From positions 1 to 64,000 of the forward strand of contig NZ_DATJCS010000048.1 in the NCBI RefSeq assembly GCF_035497915.1: a stretch of DNA of 64,000 nt. Reading direction: 5' to 3'. The translations under genes were made by a program, and so were the position numbers. Each line of letters opens with the position of its first letter. The stretch's first letter is position 1. The DNA is from Serpens sp035497915 (GTDB lineage Bacteria > Pseudomonadota > Gammaproteobacteria > Pseudomonadales > Pseudomonadaceae). The notes under the pieces were generated by a model. The model saw only the letters and a list, made by a program, of their open reading frames with translations. It had not been told where the DNA came from and searched no databases. Below, one piece after another: positions 18,448-26,984 of this stretch.

Positions 18448-21168
18448 TCATTGCAGATGCAGCCGCGCCTGCGGGTGCAGGTCGAAGCGCCGCAGGGCCC
18501 ATTTCTCCACTTCCGAACCGATCAGCACCAGCGAGGAGGCGGCGATGACCAGTCCCCACTCGTCGAGGCTCAATGCGGTGGAGCCGAACAGCTTCTGCAT
18601 TGGCGGCGCGTAGGTGTAGAGCAACTGCAGGGGTATGCAGGCGACGATGCTGACCACCACCCAGCGATTGCCCAGCAGGCCGCCGGGTCTGAAGATCGAG
18701 GCGAACAGCGAGCGGCTGCACAGCAGGTAGAGCATTTCGCAGCCCACCACCACGTTGACGGCCATGGTGCGGGCGGTTTCCAGCGCGGTGCCACGGTCCA
18801 GCTCATAGAGGAACAGGCCCAGCGCGCCGACCATCATCAGCACCGAAACCATCACCACGCGCCAGACGAAGAAGCCGCTGAGCAGGGCTTCGCGCGGGTC
18901 GCGGGGCGCGCGGCGCATCAGGCCGGGCTCGGCGGGTTCGGCGGCCAGCGCCAGGCTCAGGGCGCTGGAGGTGACCATGTTGATCCACAGCACCTGGGCG
19001 GGCGTGAGCGGCAGCGCCAGCTGGAAGAGGATGGCGGCGATGACGATCAGCGCCTCGCCGCCGTTGGTGGGCAGCATGAAGAGGATGAACTTCTTCAGGT
19101 TTTCGTAGATAGCGCGGCCTTCGCGCACGGCGTTGACGATGGTGGCGAAGTTGTCGTCGGCGAGCACCACGGCGCCGGCTTCCTTGGCCGCCTCGGTACC
19201 GGAGCGGCCCATGGCCACGCCGACGTCGGCGCGCTTGAGCGCCGGGGCATCGTTGACGCCATCGCCGGTCATGGCGACCACTTCGCCATTGGCCTGCAGC
19301 GCCTGCACCAGGCGCAGCTTATGGGCCGGGCTGGTGCGCGCGAAGATGTCGATCTCGCCGGCCAGGCGGCGCAGCTCGGCGTCGTCGAGCAGTTCCAGTT
19401 CGGCGCCGGTGATGGCCGGCTTGCCGACGCCGATGCCCAGCAGCGCGCCGATGGTGCGGGCGGTTTCGGCGTGGTCGCCGGTAATCATCTTCACGCGGAT
19501 GCCGGCGCGCTGGCATTCGGCCACGGCCGCGACGGCCTCGGCACGCGGCGGGTCGATGATGCCCACCAGCGCCAGCAGGGTGAAGCCTCGGTGCATGTCG
19601 TCGAAGCCGAGGCTGGACTGGCTGGCATCCACGTCCTTCTCGGCGATCACCAGCATGCGCAGGCCGTGGGCGGCGGTGTCGGTGAACATGCGCCGCCAGT
19701 AGTCCGGGTCCACCGGCTGGTCGCCCTCCGGGCCGCGCTGGCAGTGGCACATGTCGAGGATGCGCTCCGGCGCGCCGACCGCGTAAATACGCGCGGTGCC
19801 GTCGGCGCCGTGATGCAGGCTGGCGGTGAAGCGGTGTTCGGACTCGAACGGAATGCTGTCGGTGCGCGGGCGCTGCGCGAATTCGTCAGGCAGTTCCAGG
19901 CCGGCCTTGCCGGCCAGCACCAGCAGCGCGCCTTCGGTGGGGTCGCCCTCGATGCGCCAGCCGTCGCCTTCGGCCACGTGGCGGGCGTGGTTGCACAGCA
20001 GGCCGGCGCGAATGGCGGCCATCAGCACGGCCTGCTCGTTGGCGTCTACGGACTCGTCGTTGTGGGAGAAACCGCCCACCGGCGCGTAACCGACGCCGTC
20101 CACCCGGAAGACATGGTGAGCGGTAATCACCCGCTGCACGGTCATTTCGTTGCGGGTCAGCGTGCCGGTCTTGTCCGAGCAGATGACGGTGACCGAACCC
20201 AGGGTTTCCACCGCCGGCAGGCGGCGCACGATGGCGTTGTGGCGGGCCATGCGCTGCACGCCCAGGGCGAGCATCACGGTCATGATGGCCGGCAGGCCTT
20301 CCGGAATGGCCGCGGCGGTGAGGGCCACGGCCATCAGGAACATCTCGCCGGCCGGCACGCCGCGCCACAGGGTGCCGAGCGCGAAGGTGACGGCGACCAG
20401 ACCGACAATGGCCAGGGCCAGCCAGCGGCCGAAGCGGTCGATCTGGCGCAGCAGCGGCGTGGAGATCGCCTGCACGCGGTTGAGCATGGCGTTGATGCGG
20501 CCCAGTTCGGTGTGCGCGCCGGTGCCGACCACCACGCCCCGGCCCTGGCCGTTCACCACCAGGGTGCCGGACCAGGCCATGCTGAAGCGGTCGCCCAGCG
20601 GCGCGTCGATGGCCACCGGCGCGGTGTCCTTTTCCACCGGCAGGGATTCGCCGGTGAGGGCGGCTTCCTCGATGCGCAGGTTGCGGGTTTCCAGCAGGCG
20701 CAGGTCGGCGGGCACCTTGTCGCCGGCGGCCAGCAGCACGATGTCGCCCGGCACCAGCGCCTCGGCAGAGATTTCCCGGCGGCGGCCGTCGCGAATCACC
20801 GTGGCGTGGCTGGACAGCAGCTGGCGAATGCCGGCCAGGGCGTTCTCGGCCTTGCCTTCCTGAATGAAGCCGATGATCACGTTGATCAGCACCGCGCCGA
20901 CGATCACGCCGGTGTCGACCCAGTGGCCGAGCAGCGCGGTGATCAGCGCCGCGCCGAGCATCAGGTAGAGCAGCAGGTTGTGGAACTGGCGCAGGAAGCG
21001 CATCAGCGGGCCGATGCGCCGACCCTCGGGCAGGCGGTTGGGTCCATGCTGGCGCAGGCGCGCCTCGGCCTCGGCCTCGCTCAGTCCGTGTGGGTCGGCC
21101 TGCAGGCTGGCGAAGCAGGCTTCGCCGTCCCGGGCATGCCAGGGGTGCGGCTGTTCATTCATTGTCAT
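18448..21168 (-). CDS. P-type cation-transporting ATPase (P2-like)
   Basis: 906-residue inner-membrane ATPase. Order of domains: cation ATPase N-domain (1-75), two helices, actuator domain with the dephosphorylation motif LTGESLPV, helices 3-4 with the metal-site motif AAIPEGLPA, phosphorylation motif CSDKTGTLTRNE, nucleotide domain, hinge MTGDGVNDAPALKRAD, and six C-terminal helices. PEGLP is typical of the Ca2+/Mn2+ P2A group. However, helix 6 reads WINMVTSSALSLALAAEP, lacking the N-x-x-T-D acidic residue of Ca2+ pumps, so calcium specificity is doubtful. The start is set at 21168 (MTMNEQP); 21162 is equally possible. The gene is adjacent to tRNA-Thr in the same direction. Confidence 0.88.
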   Translation of the reverse strand: MTMNEQPHPWHARDGEACFASLQADPHGLSEAEAEARLRQHGPNRLPEGRRIGPLMRFLRQFHNLLLYLMLGAALITALLGHWVDTGVIVGAVLINVIIGFIQEGKAENALAGIRQLLSSHATVIRDGRRREISAEALVPGDIVLLAAGDKVPADLRLLETRNLRIEEAALTGESLPVEKDTAPVAIDAPLGDRFSMAWSGTLVVNGQGRGVVVGTGAHTELGRINAMLNRVQAISTPLLRQIDRFGRWLALAIVGLVAVTFALGTLWRGVPAGEMFLMAVALTAAAIPEGLPAIMTVMLALGVQRMARHNAIVRRLPAVETLGSVTVICSDKTGTLTRNEMTVQRVITAHHVFRVDGVGYAPVGGFSHNDESVDANEQAVLMAAIRAGLLCNHARHVAEGDGWRIEGDPTEGALLVLAGKAGLELPDEFAQRPRTDSIPFESEHRFTASLHHGADGTARIYAVGAPERILDMCHCQRGPEGDQPVDPDYWRRMFTDTAAHGLRMLVIAEKDVDASQSSLGFDDMHRGFTLLALVGIIDPPRAEAVAAVAECQRAGIRVKMITGDHAETARTIGALLGIGVGKPAITGAELELLDDAELRRLAGEIDIFARTSPAHKLRLVQALQANGEVVAMTGDGVNDAPALKRADVGVAMGRSGTEAAKEAGAVVLADDNFATIVNAVREGRAIYENLKKFILFMLPTNGGEALIVIAAILFQLALPLTPAQVLWINMVTSSALSLALAAEPAEPGLMRRAPRDPREALLSGFFVWRVVMVSVLMMVGALGLFLYELDRGTALETARTMAVNVVVGCEMLYLLCSRSLFASIFRPGGLLGNRWVVVSIVACIPLQLLYTYAPPMQKLFGSTALSLDEWGLVIAASSLVLIGSEVEKWALRRFDLHPQARLHLQ

Positions 21169-21415
21169 TCTCGCGCGCGGGGCCAGCCATCCGACCGACC
21201 TGGGGAATCCATGCCGGCCAAGTCTGGCCGAAGACTGTGTATCAGGGCCAGTCGCCAAGCCATTTCAAGGCATTTCCCCTGGTTGAGCGTCGGGAAGGTC
21301 CCGGCTATCGTTGCGCCTCCGTTGGCCCGAGAAGACCCCATGCCGCGTTTGTCCCGTTTCGCACCCTGCCCGGTCCTGCCCTCTTTTCCCGCAGCGCGCC
21401 GCCGGGAGGCCGGCG

Positions 21416-22579
21416 ATGCGTGACGGCGCGGTTTTCCCCTGGCGCGGTGACAACCGCTTCGAACTGCTGGTGGACGGTGCCACCTTCTTTCCGCGCATGC
21501 TGGACGCGATCGCCGCCGCGCAGCGGCAGGTGGAGCTGGAGCTGTATCTGGTCGAGGACGGCGAGTGCTTCGCGCGGCTGCGCGAGGCGCTGGTCGCCGC
21601 CGCGCGGCGCGGCGTGCGGGTGCGCTGCCTGTTCGACTCGTTCGGCTGCCTGAAACTCGGCACCGCGAACCGCCAGGCGCTGCTCGACGCCGGCGTGGAA
21701 CTGCGCCTGTACAACCCGATCCGCTGGCGGCGCGGGCTGCGCAACCTGTTTCGCGATCACCGCAAGATCCTGCTGGTGGACGATCAGTTCGGCTATGTGG
21801 GCGGCACCGGCGCCACCGACGAGTTCTGGAACCCCGACAAGCCGGATGATGGCTGGCACGAGGTGATGGTGGAGATGCGCGGGCCGTTGCTGGATGACTG
21901 GCGCAGCCTGTTCGAGTTCCAGTGGCGACGCTGCGGCGAGCGGCGCTTCTGGCGTCCCGTCGAGCCCCTGCAACCGGCGCGTCTGCCGGCGGCGCCGGCC
22001 AAGCGCAGCGGGCTGGGCCGGCTGGCCTACGCGGCCGCCCGCCAGCATCGTGACATCCTGCGCGCGCTGCTGCGCGCCCTGGGACAGTCGCGCCGCCAGG
22101 TGCTGCTGGCCACGCCCTATTTCCTGCCGACCCGCAAGGTGCGCCGGGCGCTGATGAAGGCCGCCCGACGCGGCATCGACGTGCGCCTGCTGCTCAGCGG
22201 TCAGCGCACCGACCATCCGGCGGTGCGCTATGCCGGACACCGCTACTACCCGCGTCTGCTGCGCGCCGGGGTGCGCATCTTCGAATACCAGCCGCGTTTC
22301 CTGCACGCCAAGATGGTGCTGGTGGACGACTGGGTGAGCATCGGCTCGTGCAACTTCGACCACTGGAACCTGCGCTGGAACCTGGAGGCCAACCTGGAAG
22401 CCTTCGACCCGCCGCTGGGCGCGGCGGTGGCGGGCTGTTTCGCGCAGGACTTCGCCCAGAGCAAGGAAATCACCCTGGCCGACTTCCAGAATCGCCCGCT
22501 GCCCGTGCGCCTCTACCAGCGCCTGTGGGGCTGGCTGGACCGCATCGTGATCAACCTGCTCGATCAGCGCCGGGACTGA
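21416..22579 (+). CDS. Phospholipase D-family cardiolipin synthase (ClsB-like)
   Basis: Probably condenses phosphatidylglycerol-type lipids at the inner face of the membrane. The 387-residue protein lacks N-terminal membrane helices, as in ClsB. It has two HKD motifs, HRKILLVDDQFGYVGGTGA (around residue 114) and HAKMVLVDDWVSIGSCNFD (around residue 298), each with the H-x-K-x4-D required for the phospho-enzyme mechanism. The start at 21416 has GGGAGG six bases upstream and yields the ClsB-like N-terminus WRGDNRFELLVDG. Cls specificity is inferred from layout; another phosphatidyltransferase role is possible. Confidence 0.83.
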   Translation: MRDGAVFPWRGDNRFELLVDGATFFPRMLDAIAAAQRQVELELYLVEDGECFARLREALVAAARRGVRVRCLFDSFGCLKLGTANRQALLDAGVELRLYNPIRWRRGLRNLFRDHRKILLVDDQFGYVGGTGATDEFWNPDKPDDGWHEVMVEMRGPLLDDWRSLFEFQWRRCGERRFWRPVEPLQPARLPAAPAKRSGLGRLAYAAARQHRDILRALLRALGQSRRQVLLATPYFLPTRKVRRALMKAARRGIDVRLLLSGQRTDHPAVRYAGHRYYPRLLRAGVRIFEYQPRFLHAKMVLVDDWVSIGSCNFDHWNLRWNLEANLEAFDPPLGAAVAGCFAQDFAQSKEITLADFQNRPLPVRLYQRLWGWLDRIVINLLDQRRD

Positions 22580-22659
22580 AAGCCTCCCATCTTTCGGCAG
22601 GGATGGAGGGCTCCGGGCGGACGACTATGCTCGCTGCGTCTTTTCCGACGAGGCTCGTC

Positions 22660-23262
22660 ATGCGCCGTTTCCTGCCCTTCACCCTGCTCCTGTTGCTGGC
22701 CGGCTGTTCGACCCAGGGCGGCTACTTCGGGCCCACCAACGGGCCCATCTACCTGTCCCGGAACAGCGACCCCGCGCTGGCCCTCGTCTATGTCTATCGG
22801 CCCCGTAGCGACTGGGCCAGCCAGGAGCTGGAGGCGCCGGGCGTGTTCCTCGACAACCAGCGCGTCGGCCGGCTGCCCAACGACAGCTTCCTGCGCCTGC
22901 TGGCCCAGCCCGGCAGCTACAAGATCGAAATGCGCCGCCCGCTGTTCGGCACCCACTGGACGCTGCTCGCCGACGGCCCCTTCGATTTCACCCGCATCGC
23001 CAGCTTCACCCTGGAGGTGGAGCCGGGCAAACAGTACTTCCTGCGCTACGACGAACTGGACGCTCCGGCCCACCACGACGACCAGACCGACCAGGGCGAC
23101 GGCCCGCTGCGCCTGGTCGGCCACAGCCTGGCCCGCCAGGAAATCGTCTTCACCAACCGCATCCAGAAGGATCGGGAAATCCAGCTCACCGCGGAACACG
23201 AACGCCCGCAGCGCGGCTTCTGGCGCAGCGTGGGCGAGGCGCTGGACAAGATCGGCATCTGA
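22660..23262 (+). CDS. Lipoprotein, DUF2846-like
   Basis: 200-residue lipoprotein with signal MRRFLPFTLLLLLAGC and lipidated Cys16. The body has the DUF2846 pattern: ALVYVYRPRS near residue 47, a short loop, VFLDNQRVGRLPNDSFLRLLAQPGSYKIE, and a strand-rich end VEPGKQYFLRYDE. That fold is a small beta-sandwich of unknown role in the periplasm. GAGG lies eight bases before the ATG. It follows the phospholipase D gene by 80 bases on the same strand. Confidence 0.75.
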   Translation: MRRFLPFTLLLLLAGCSTQGGYFGPTNGPIYLSRNSDPALALVYVYRPRSDWASQELEAPGVFLDNQRVGRLPNDSFLRLLAQPGSYKIEMRRPLFGTHWTLLADGPFDFTRIASFTLEVEPGKQYFLRYDELDAPAHHDDQTDQGDGPLRLVGHSLARQEIVFTNRIQKDREIQLTAEHERPQRGFWRSVGEALDKIGI

Positions 23263-23308
23263 CACCGCTCGCGAACAGCGTCGCGGCTGAAGCCCGGCGG
23301 CCATACCT

Positions 23309-23459
23309 TGTGGGGCCGGGTTTATCCCGGCCGACGCGGGCATGCCTGGCACCACGGCTGGGAACCGCACACCGCAGGCCGGCGTAAAGCCGGCCCTACA
23401 GGGCTCCGACAGTGCCTCGCGGCCTGGTGAAAAGCATCGGGGCTGAAGCCCCTCCTACC
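23309..23459. repeat. Two family B copies and one family A arm
   Basis: Family B copies at 23309-23333 (GGGCCGGGTTTATCCCGGCC) and 23377-23400 (GGCCGGCGTAAAGCCGGCC), then a single family A-like arm GGGGCTGAAGCCCCTCCTAC ending at 23459. The stretch between the lipoprotein gene and fumarase holds nothing else but the terminator that follows. Confidence 0.85.
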
Positions 23460-23480
23460 AAAGCGGTGCGTCCTTCAACG

Positions 23481-23509
23481 AAAAAGCCCGGCGCAAGGCC
23501 GGGCTTTTT
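23481..23509. terminator. Bidirectional Rho-independent terminator
   Basis: AAAAAGCCCGGC-GCAA-GGCCGGGCTTTTT is a near-perfect hairpin with A and T tracts on both sides, 20 bases beyond the fumarase stop. It can end transcripts from either strand. Confidence 0.93.
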
Positions 23510-23528
23510 CGCAACGCCACAGGGCGTC

Positions 23529-25052
23529 TTACTTCACTTCCACCACCTGGGCTTCGGCGATCTTCTTCTGCCAGATCGCCGGGCCGGTGATGTGTACGGA
23601 CTCACCCTGGGTGTCGACCGCCACGGTGACCGGCATGTCCTTCACGTCGAACTCGTAGATGGCTTCCATACCCAGTTCAGGGAAGGCGATGGTCTTGGCG
23701 CCCTTGATGGCCTGGGCCACCAGATAGGCGGCGCCGCCGACGGCCATCAGGTACACGGCCTTGTTGTCCTTGATGGCCTCGATGGCGATCGGGCCGCGCT
23801 CGGACTTGCCGATCATGCCCAGCAGGCCGGTGCTTTCCAGGATCTGGCGGGTGAACTTGTCCATGCGGGTCGCGGTGGTCGGGCCGGCCGGGCCAACCAC
23901 CTCGTCACGTACCGGATCGACCGGGCCAACGTAATAGATGAAGCGACCCTTGAGGTCGACCGGCAATTGCTCGCCTTTGTTCAGCATGTCGACCATGCGC
24001 TTGTGAGCGGCGTCGCGGCCGGTGAGCATCTTGCCGTTGAGCAGCAGGGTTTCGCCCGGCTTCCAGCTCTGCACCTCTTCCGGGGTGACGGTGTCCAGGT
24101 TGACGCGGCGCGCGCTCGGGCCGGCTTCCCAGACGATCTCCGGGTAGGCGTCCAGGTCCGGGGCTTCCAGCTTGGCCGGGCCGGAACCGTCGAGCACGAA
24201 GTGGGCGTGACGGGTGGCGGCGCAGTTGGGGATCATGCACACCGGCAGCGAGGCGGCGTGGGTCGGGTAATCCATGATCTTCACGTCGAGCACGGTGGTC
24301 AGGCCGCCCAGGCCCTGGGCACCGATGCCCAGCTTGTTGACCTTCTCGAACAGCTCCAGGCGGATTTCCTCGACACGGTTCTGCGGGCCGCGGGCCTGCA
24401 GTTCGTGGATGTCGATCGGGTCCATCAGGACTTCCTTGGCCATCAGCGCGGCCTTCTCGGCGGTACCGCCGATGCCGATGCCGAGCATGCCCGGCGGGCA
24501 CCAGCCGGCGCCCATTTCCGGCACGGTCTTGAGCACCCAGTCGACGATCGAGTCGGACGGGTTGAGCATGGCCATCTTGGACTTGTTCTCGGAACCACCA
24601 CCCTTGGCGGCGACGTGCAGTTCCAGGGTGTTGCCCGGCACCACCTGGTAGTGGATCACCGCCGGGGTGTTGTCCTTGGTGTTCTTGCGGGCACCGGCCG
24701 GGTCGGCCAGGATCGAGGCGCGCAGCACGTTGTCCGGGTTCATGTAGGCGCGACGCACGCCCTCGTTGATCATGTCGTCCAGGCTCATGGTGGCGCCGTC
24801 CCAGCGCACGTCCATGCCGACCTTGGCGATCACGGTGACGATGCCGGTGTCCTGGCAGATCGGGCGGTGGCCGGTGGCGCACATGCGCGAGTTGATCAGG
24901 ATCTGGGCGATGGAGTCACGGGCCGCCGGCGACGCTTCGCGCAGGTAGGCCTCGTGCATGGCCTGGATGAAGTCGGTGGGGTGGTAGTAGGAAATGTATT
25001 GCAGGGCGTCGGCGACGCTCTGAATCACGTCATCCTGCTTGATCACGGTCAT
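23529..25052 (-). CDS. Class I fumarate hydratase ([4Fe-4S], FumA/B type)
   Basis: Iron-sulfur enzyme interconverting fumarate and malate in the TCA cycle. The 507-residue protein joins the alpha domain (1-285) and beta domain (about 300-507) of class I fumarases. Cluster and substrate residues are visible in PICQDTGIV (Cys 66 region), ELHVAAKGGGSENKSKM, GAGWCPPGMLGIGIGGTAEKA and MIPNCAATRHAHF; the C-terminal domain contains VGPVDPVRDEVVGPAGPTTATRMD. The class is oxygen-sensitive but constitutive in pseudomonads. GAGGAG precedes the ATG, and the gene has its own terminator at 23481. It is divergent from the ferredoxin-reductase gene, as in P. aeruginosa around PA4331-PA4333. Confidence 0.95.
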   Translation of the reverse strand: MTVIKQDDVIQSVADALQYISYYHPTDFIQAMHEAYLREASPAARDSIAQILINSRMCATGHRPICQDTGIVTVIAKVGMDVRWDGATMSLDDMINEGVRRAYMNPDNVLRASILADPAGARKNTKDNTPAVIHYQVVPGNTLELHVAAKGGGSENKSKMAMLNPSDSIVDWVLKTVPEMGAGWCPPGMLGIGIGGTAEKAALMAKEVLMDPIDIHELQARGPQNRVEEIRLELFEKVNKLGIGAQGLGGLTTVLDVKIMDYPTHAASLPVCMIPNCAATRHAHFVLDGSGPAKLEAPDLDAYPEIVWEAGPSARRVNLDTVTPEEVQSWKPGETLLLNGKMLTGRDAAHKRMVDMLNKGEQLPVDLKGRFIYYVGPVDPVRDEVVGPAGPTTATRMDKFTRQILESTGLLGMIGKSERGPIAIEAIKDNKAVYLMAVGGAAYLVAQAIKGAKTIAFPELGMEAIYEFDVKDMPVTVAVDTQGESVHITGPAIWQKKIAEAQVVEVK

Positions 25053-25264
25053 GGGTGCGCTCCTCTTGAAAGACGGGAACCTAAGGAAGCGCCGGACCAG
25101 ACCGGCGCACCAGCAAAAAAAGGCGCGGCAGTATAACGCGGCCGGTGAAAGCGCGGACAGCCGCGCGCCCTCGACCTTGGTCGCTCCGTCCGATAGTCAG
25201 AATCGATTGGCTGCCAGAGGCGGCCGGCATACAGTCGCCATCCCTTCAGCCCACTTCCCACGCC

Positions 25265-26200
25265 ATGCCTGAACTCTCTGTTGGCGACCAGCACTGGTCA
25301 GTCGAGCCCGGTCGCAACCTGCTGGATGCCCTGCTCGACGCCGGCCAGGCCGTGCCGCATAGCTGCCGTGCCGGCAGCTGCGGCGCCTGCCGGGTGCGCT
25401 GCGAAAAAGGCGAGCCGCTGGATGCGCAGCCCGAGGCCCTGCCGGCCAGCGAACGGGCGGCCGGCTGGCGACTGGCCTGCCAGTGCCGGGTGAGCGAAGA
25501 CCTGCGCATCGAGCTGTTCGACCCGCTCGGCCAGACGCTGCCGGCCGAGGTCGTCGGCCATGATTGGCTGTCCCCCGCCGTGCTGCGCCTGCGCCTGGTA
25601 CCCGAGCGCCCGCTGCGCTACCAGGTCGGCCAGCACCTGCTGCTGTGGCGCGACCCGGCACTGGCCCGCCCCTACTCGCTGGCGAGCCTGCCGGGTGAAG
25701 ACGCGTTCCTGGAGTTTCATGTGGATTGCGCGCGCGCCGGCGCCTTTCGCGATCATGCCCGCCAGCTGCGTCCGGGCGATCCGCTGCGCCTGAGCGGCCT
25801 GCAGGGCGGCGCGCTGCGCTATGAAGCGGAATGGCAGGAGGCGCCGCTGTGGCTGCTGGCCGCCGGCACCGGCCTGGCGCCGCTGTGGGCGATCCTGCGC
25901 GAAGCGCTGCGCCAGGGACATGCCGGCCCGATCCGGTTGCTGCACCTGGCGCGCGCGCCAGCCGAGCATTACCTGGCTGGCCCGCTGCAGGCCCTGGCCC
26001 GACAGCATGCGCAATTGCAGGTGGAACAGCTGCCCACCGACGCGTTCGACGCCTGGCTGAGCCAAGGGGCGCGACCGCCGCGCGGCACCCGGGCGCTGCT
26101 CTGCGGGGCACCGGCCCGCGTCGAGGCCTTGGCCCGGGCGCTCTACCTGGCCGGGCTGCCCCGCAGCCAGCTGCACGCCGAGGCGTTCACTGGCGAATAA
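25265..26200 (+). CDS. 2Fe-2S ferredoxin/flavin reductase fusion
   Basis: 311-residue oxidoreductase. An N-terminal plant-type [2Fe-2S] domain has CRAGSCGACRVRC with the fourth Cys in WRLACQC (around residue 71). It is followed by an FAD-binding domain (RPYSLASLP is the R-x-Y-S motif) and an NAD(P)-binding domain (LLAAGTGLAPLWAI, then LLCGAPARVEAL). This is the layout of electron-transfer components of oxygenases, but no oxygenase is nearby. It lies divergent from fumarase, as in P. aeruginosa PA4331. Residues upstream of the ATG at 25265 show no homology, so the longer frame is not used. Confidence 0.87.
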   Translation: MPELSVGDQHWSVEPGRNLLDALLDAGQAVPHSCRAGSCGACRVRCEKGEPLDAQPEALPASERAAGWRLACQCRVSEDLRIELFDPLGQTLPAEVVGHDWLSPAVLRLRLVPERPLRYQVGQHLLLWRDPALARPYSLASLPGEDAFLEFHVDCARAGAFRDHARQLRPGDPLRLSGLQGGALRYEAEWQEAPLWLLAAGTGLAPLWAILREALRQGHAGPIRLLHLARAPAEHYLAGPLQALARQHAQLQVEQLPTDAFDAWLSQGARPPRGTRALLCGAPARVEALARALYLAGLPRSQLHAEAFTGE

Positions 26201-26312
26201 TCCGCCGCGACGCCAAGGCGCACCCGCCTTTCGCGTAGCCTGGCTTGATCTTGGCAAGCCACGTCATATGCTGCGTGCTGCAACACCCCCTCACACAACA
26301 AGGACACACACG

Positions 26313-26888
26313 ATGCAAAGGACACCACGCACCCTGGCTTCCCTGACCCTCGCCACGCTGCTGGCCTGCGCCGGCACCGCCCAGGCTGACGATATCAAGG
26401 AAGCCCTGCAGGAAGCCCTGAACGCCTACAACAAGGGCGACATGACCGCCACCAAGGAAAACATCGGCTACGCCAGCCAGCTGCTCAACGAAAAGGGCGC
26501 CGACCTGCTGGTCAAGGCGCTGCCGGACGCCCTGCCGGGCTGGGAAGCCGGCGAACCGGAAAGCTCCGCTGCCGGCGCCGCGCTGTTCGGTGGTGGTCTG
26601 CAGGCGTCGCGCAACTTCACCAAGGACGAGCAGTACATCGATGTGGAGATCGTGGGCGACTCGCCGATGCTGTCGCAGATGATGGCGGTCATGACCAATC
26701 CGGCGCTGGCCGGCAGCATGGGCAGGTCGGTGAAGATCGGCAAGCAGCGCGGCATCCAGGACGAAGACGGCAAGATCATGCTGATCATCAACAACCGCTT
26801 CATGATCTCGGTGTCCGGCGACGGCCCCCAGGCCGACAAGGTGGCCTACGCCGAGGCGGTGAAGCTGGATGCGCTGAAGTCGCTGTAA
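26313..26888 (+). CDS. Periplasmic protein of unknown function
   Basis: 191 residues with a clear signal peptide (MQRTPRTLASLTLATLLACAGTAQA, cleavage before DDIKEA). The mature part begins with an amphipathic helix (IKEALQEALNAYNKGDMTATKENIGYASQLLNEK). It ends in a strand-rich half with YIDVEIVGDSPML and KIMLIINNRFMISVSG. No family is recognised with confidence. AAGGA precedes the ATG by ten bases. It is monocistronic, between the ferredoxin reductase gene and a repeat. Confidence 0.7.
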   Translation: MQRTPRTLASLTLATLLACAGTAQADDIKEALQEALNAYNKGDMTATKENIGYASQLLNEKGADLLVKALPDALPGWEAGEPESSAAGAALFGGGLQASRNFTKDEQYIDVEIVGDSPMLSQMMAVMTNPALAGSMGRSVKIGKQRGIQDEDGKIMLIINNRFMISVSGDGPQADKVAYAEAVKLDALKSL

Positions 26889-26931
26889 GCCTCAAGGCGA
26901 GGCCACGCCCCTATAGACCGCGCGTTCAACC

Positions 26932-26966
26932 CGTAGGGTGGAAAACTCGCGAAGCGATTTTCCACC
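26932..26966. repeat. GTAGGGTGGAAAA-type palindromic repeat
   Basis: GTGGAAAACTCGC-GAA-GCGATTTTCCAC preceded by CGTAGG. It is an imperfect hairpin between two convergent genes, of a type common in Pseudomonas intergenic regions. Confidence 0.75.
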
Positions 26967-26984
26967 ACACCGGGACCGCGCAAA

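Noticed and set aside
18451..21423. 990-codon plus-strand frame opposite the P-type ATPase
   Set aside because: Antisense shadow rich in Gln, His and Gly; the ATPase motifs are all on the minus strand.
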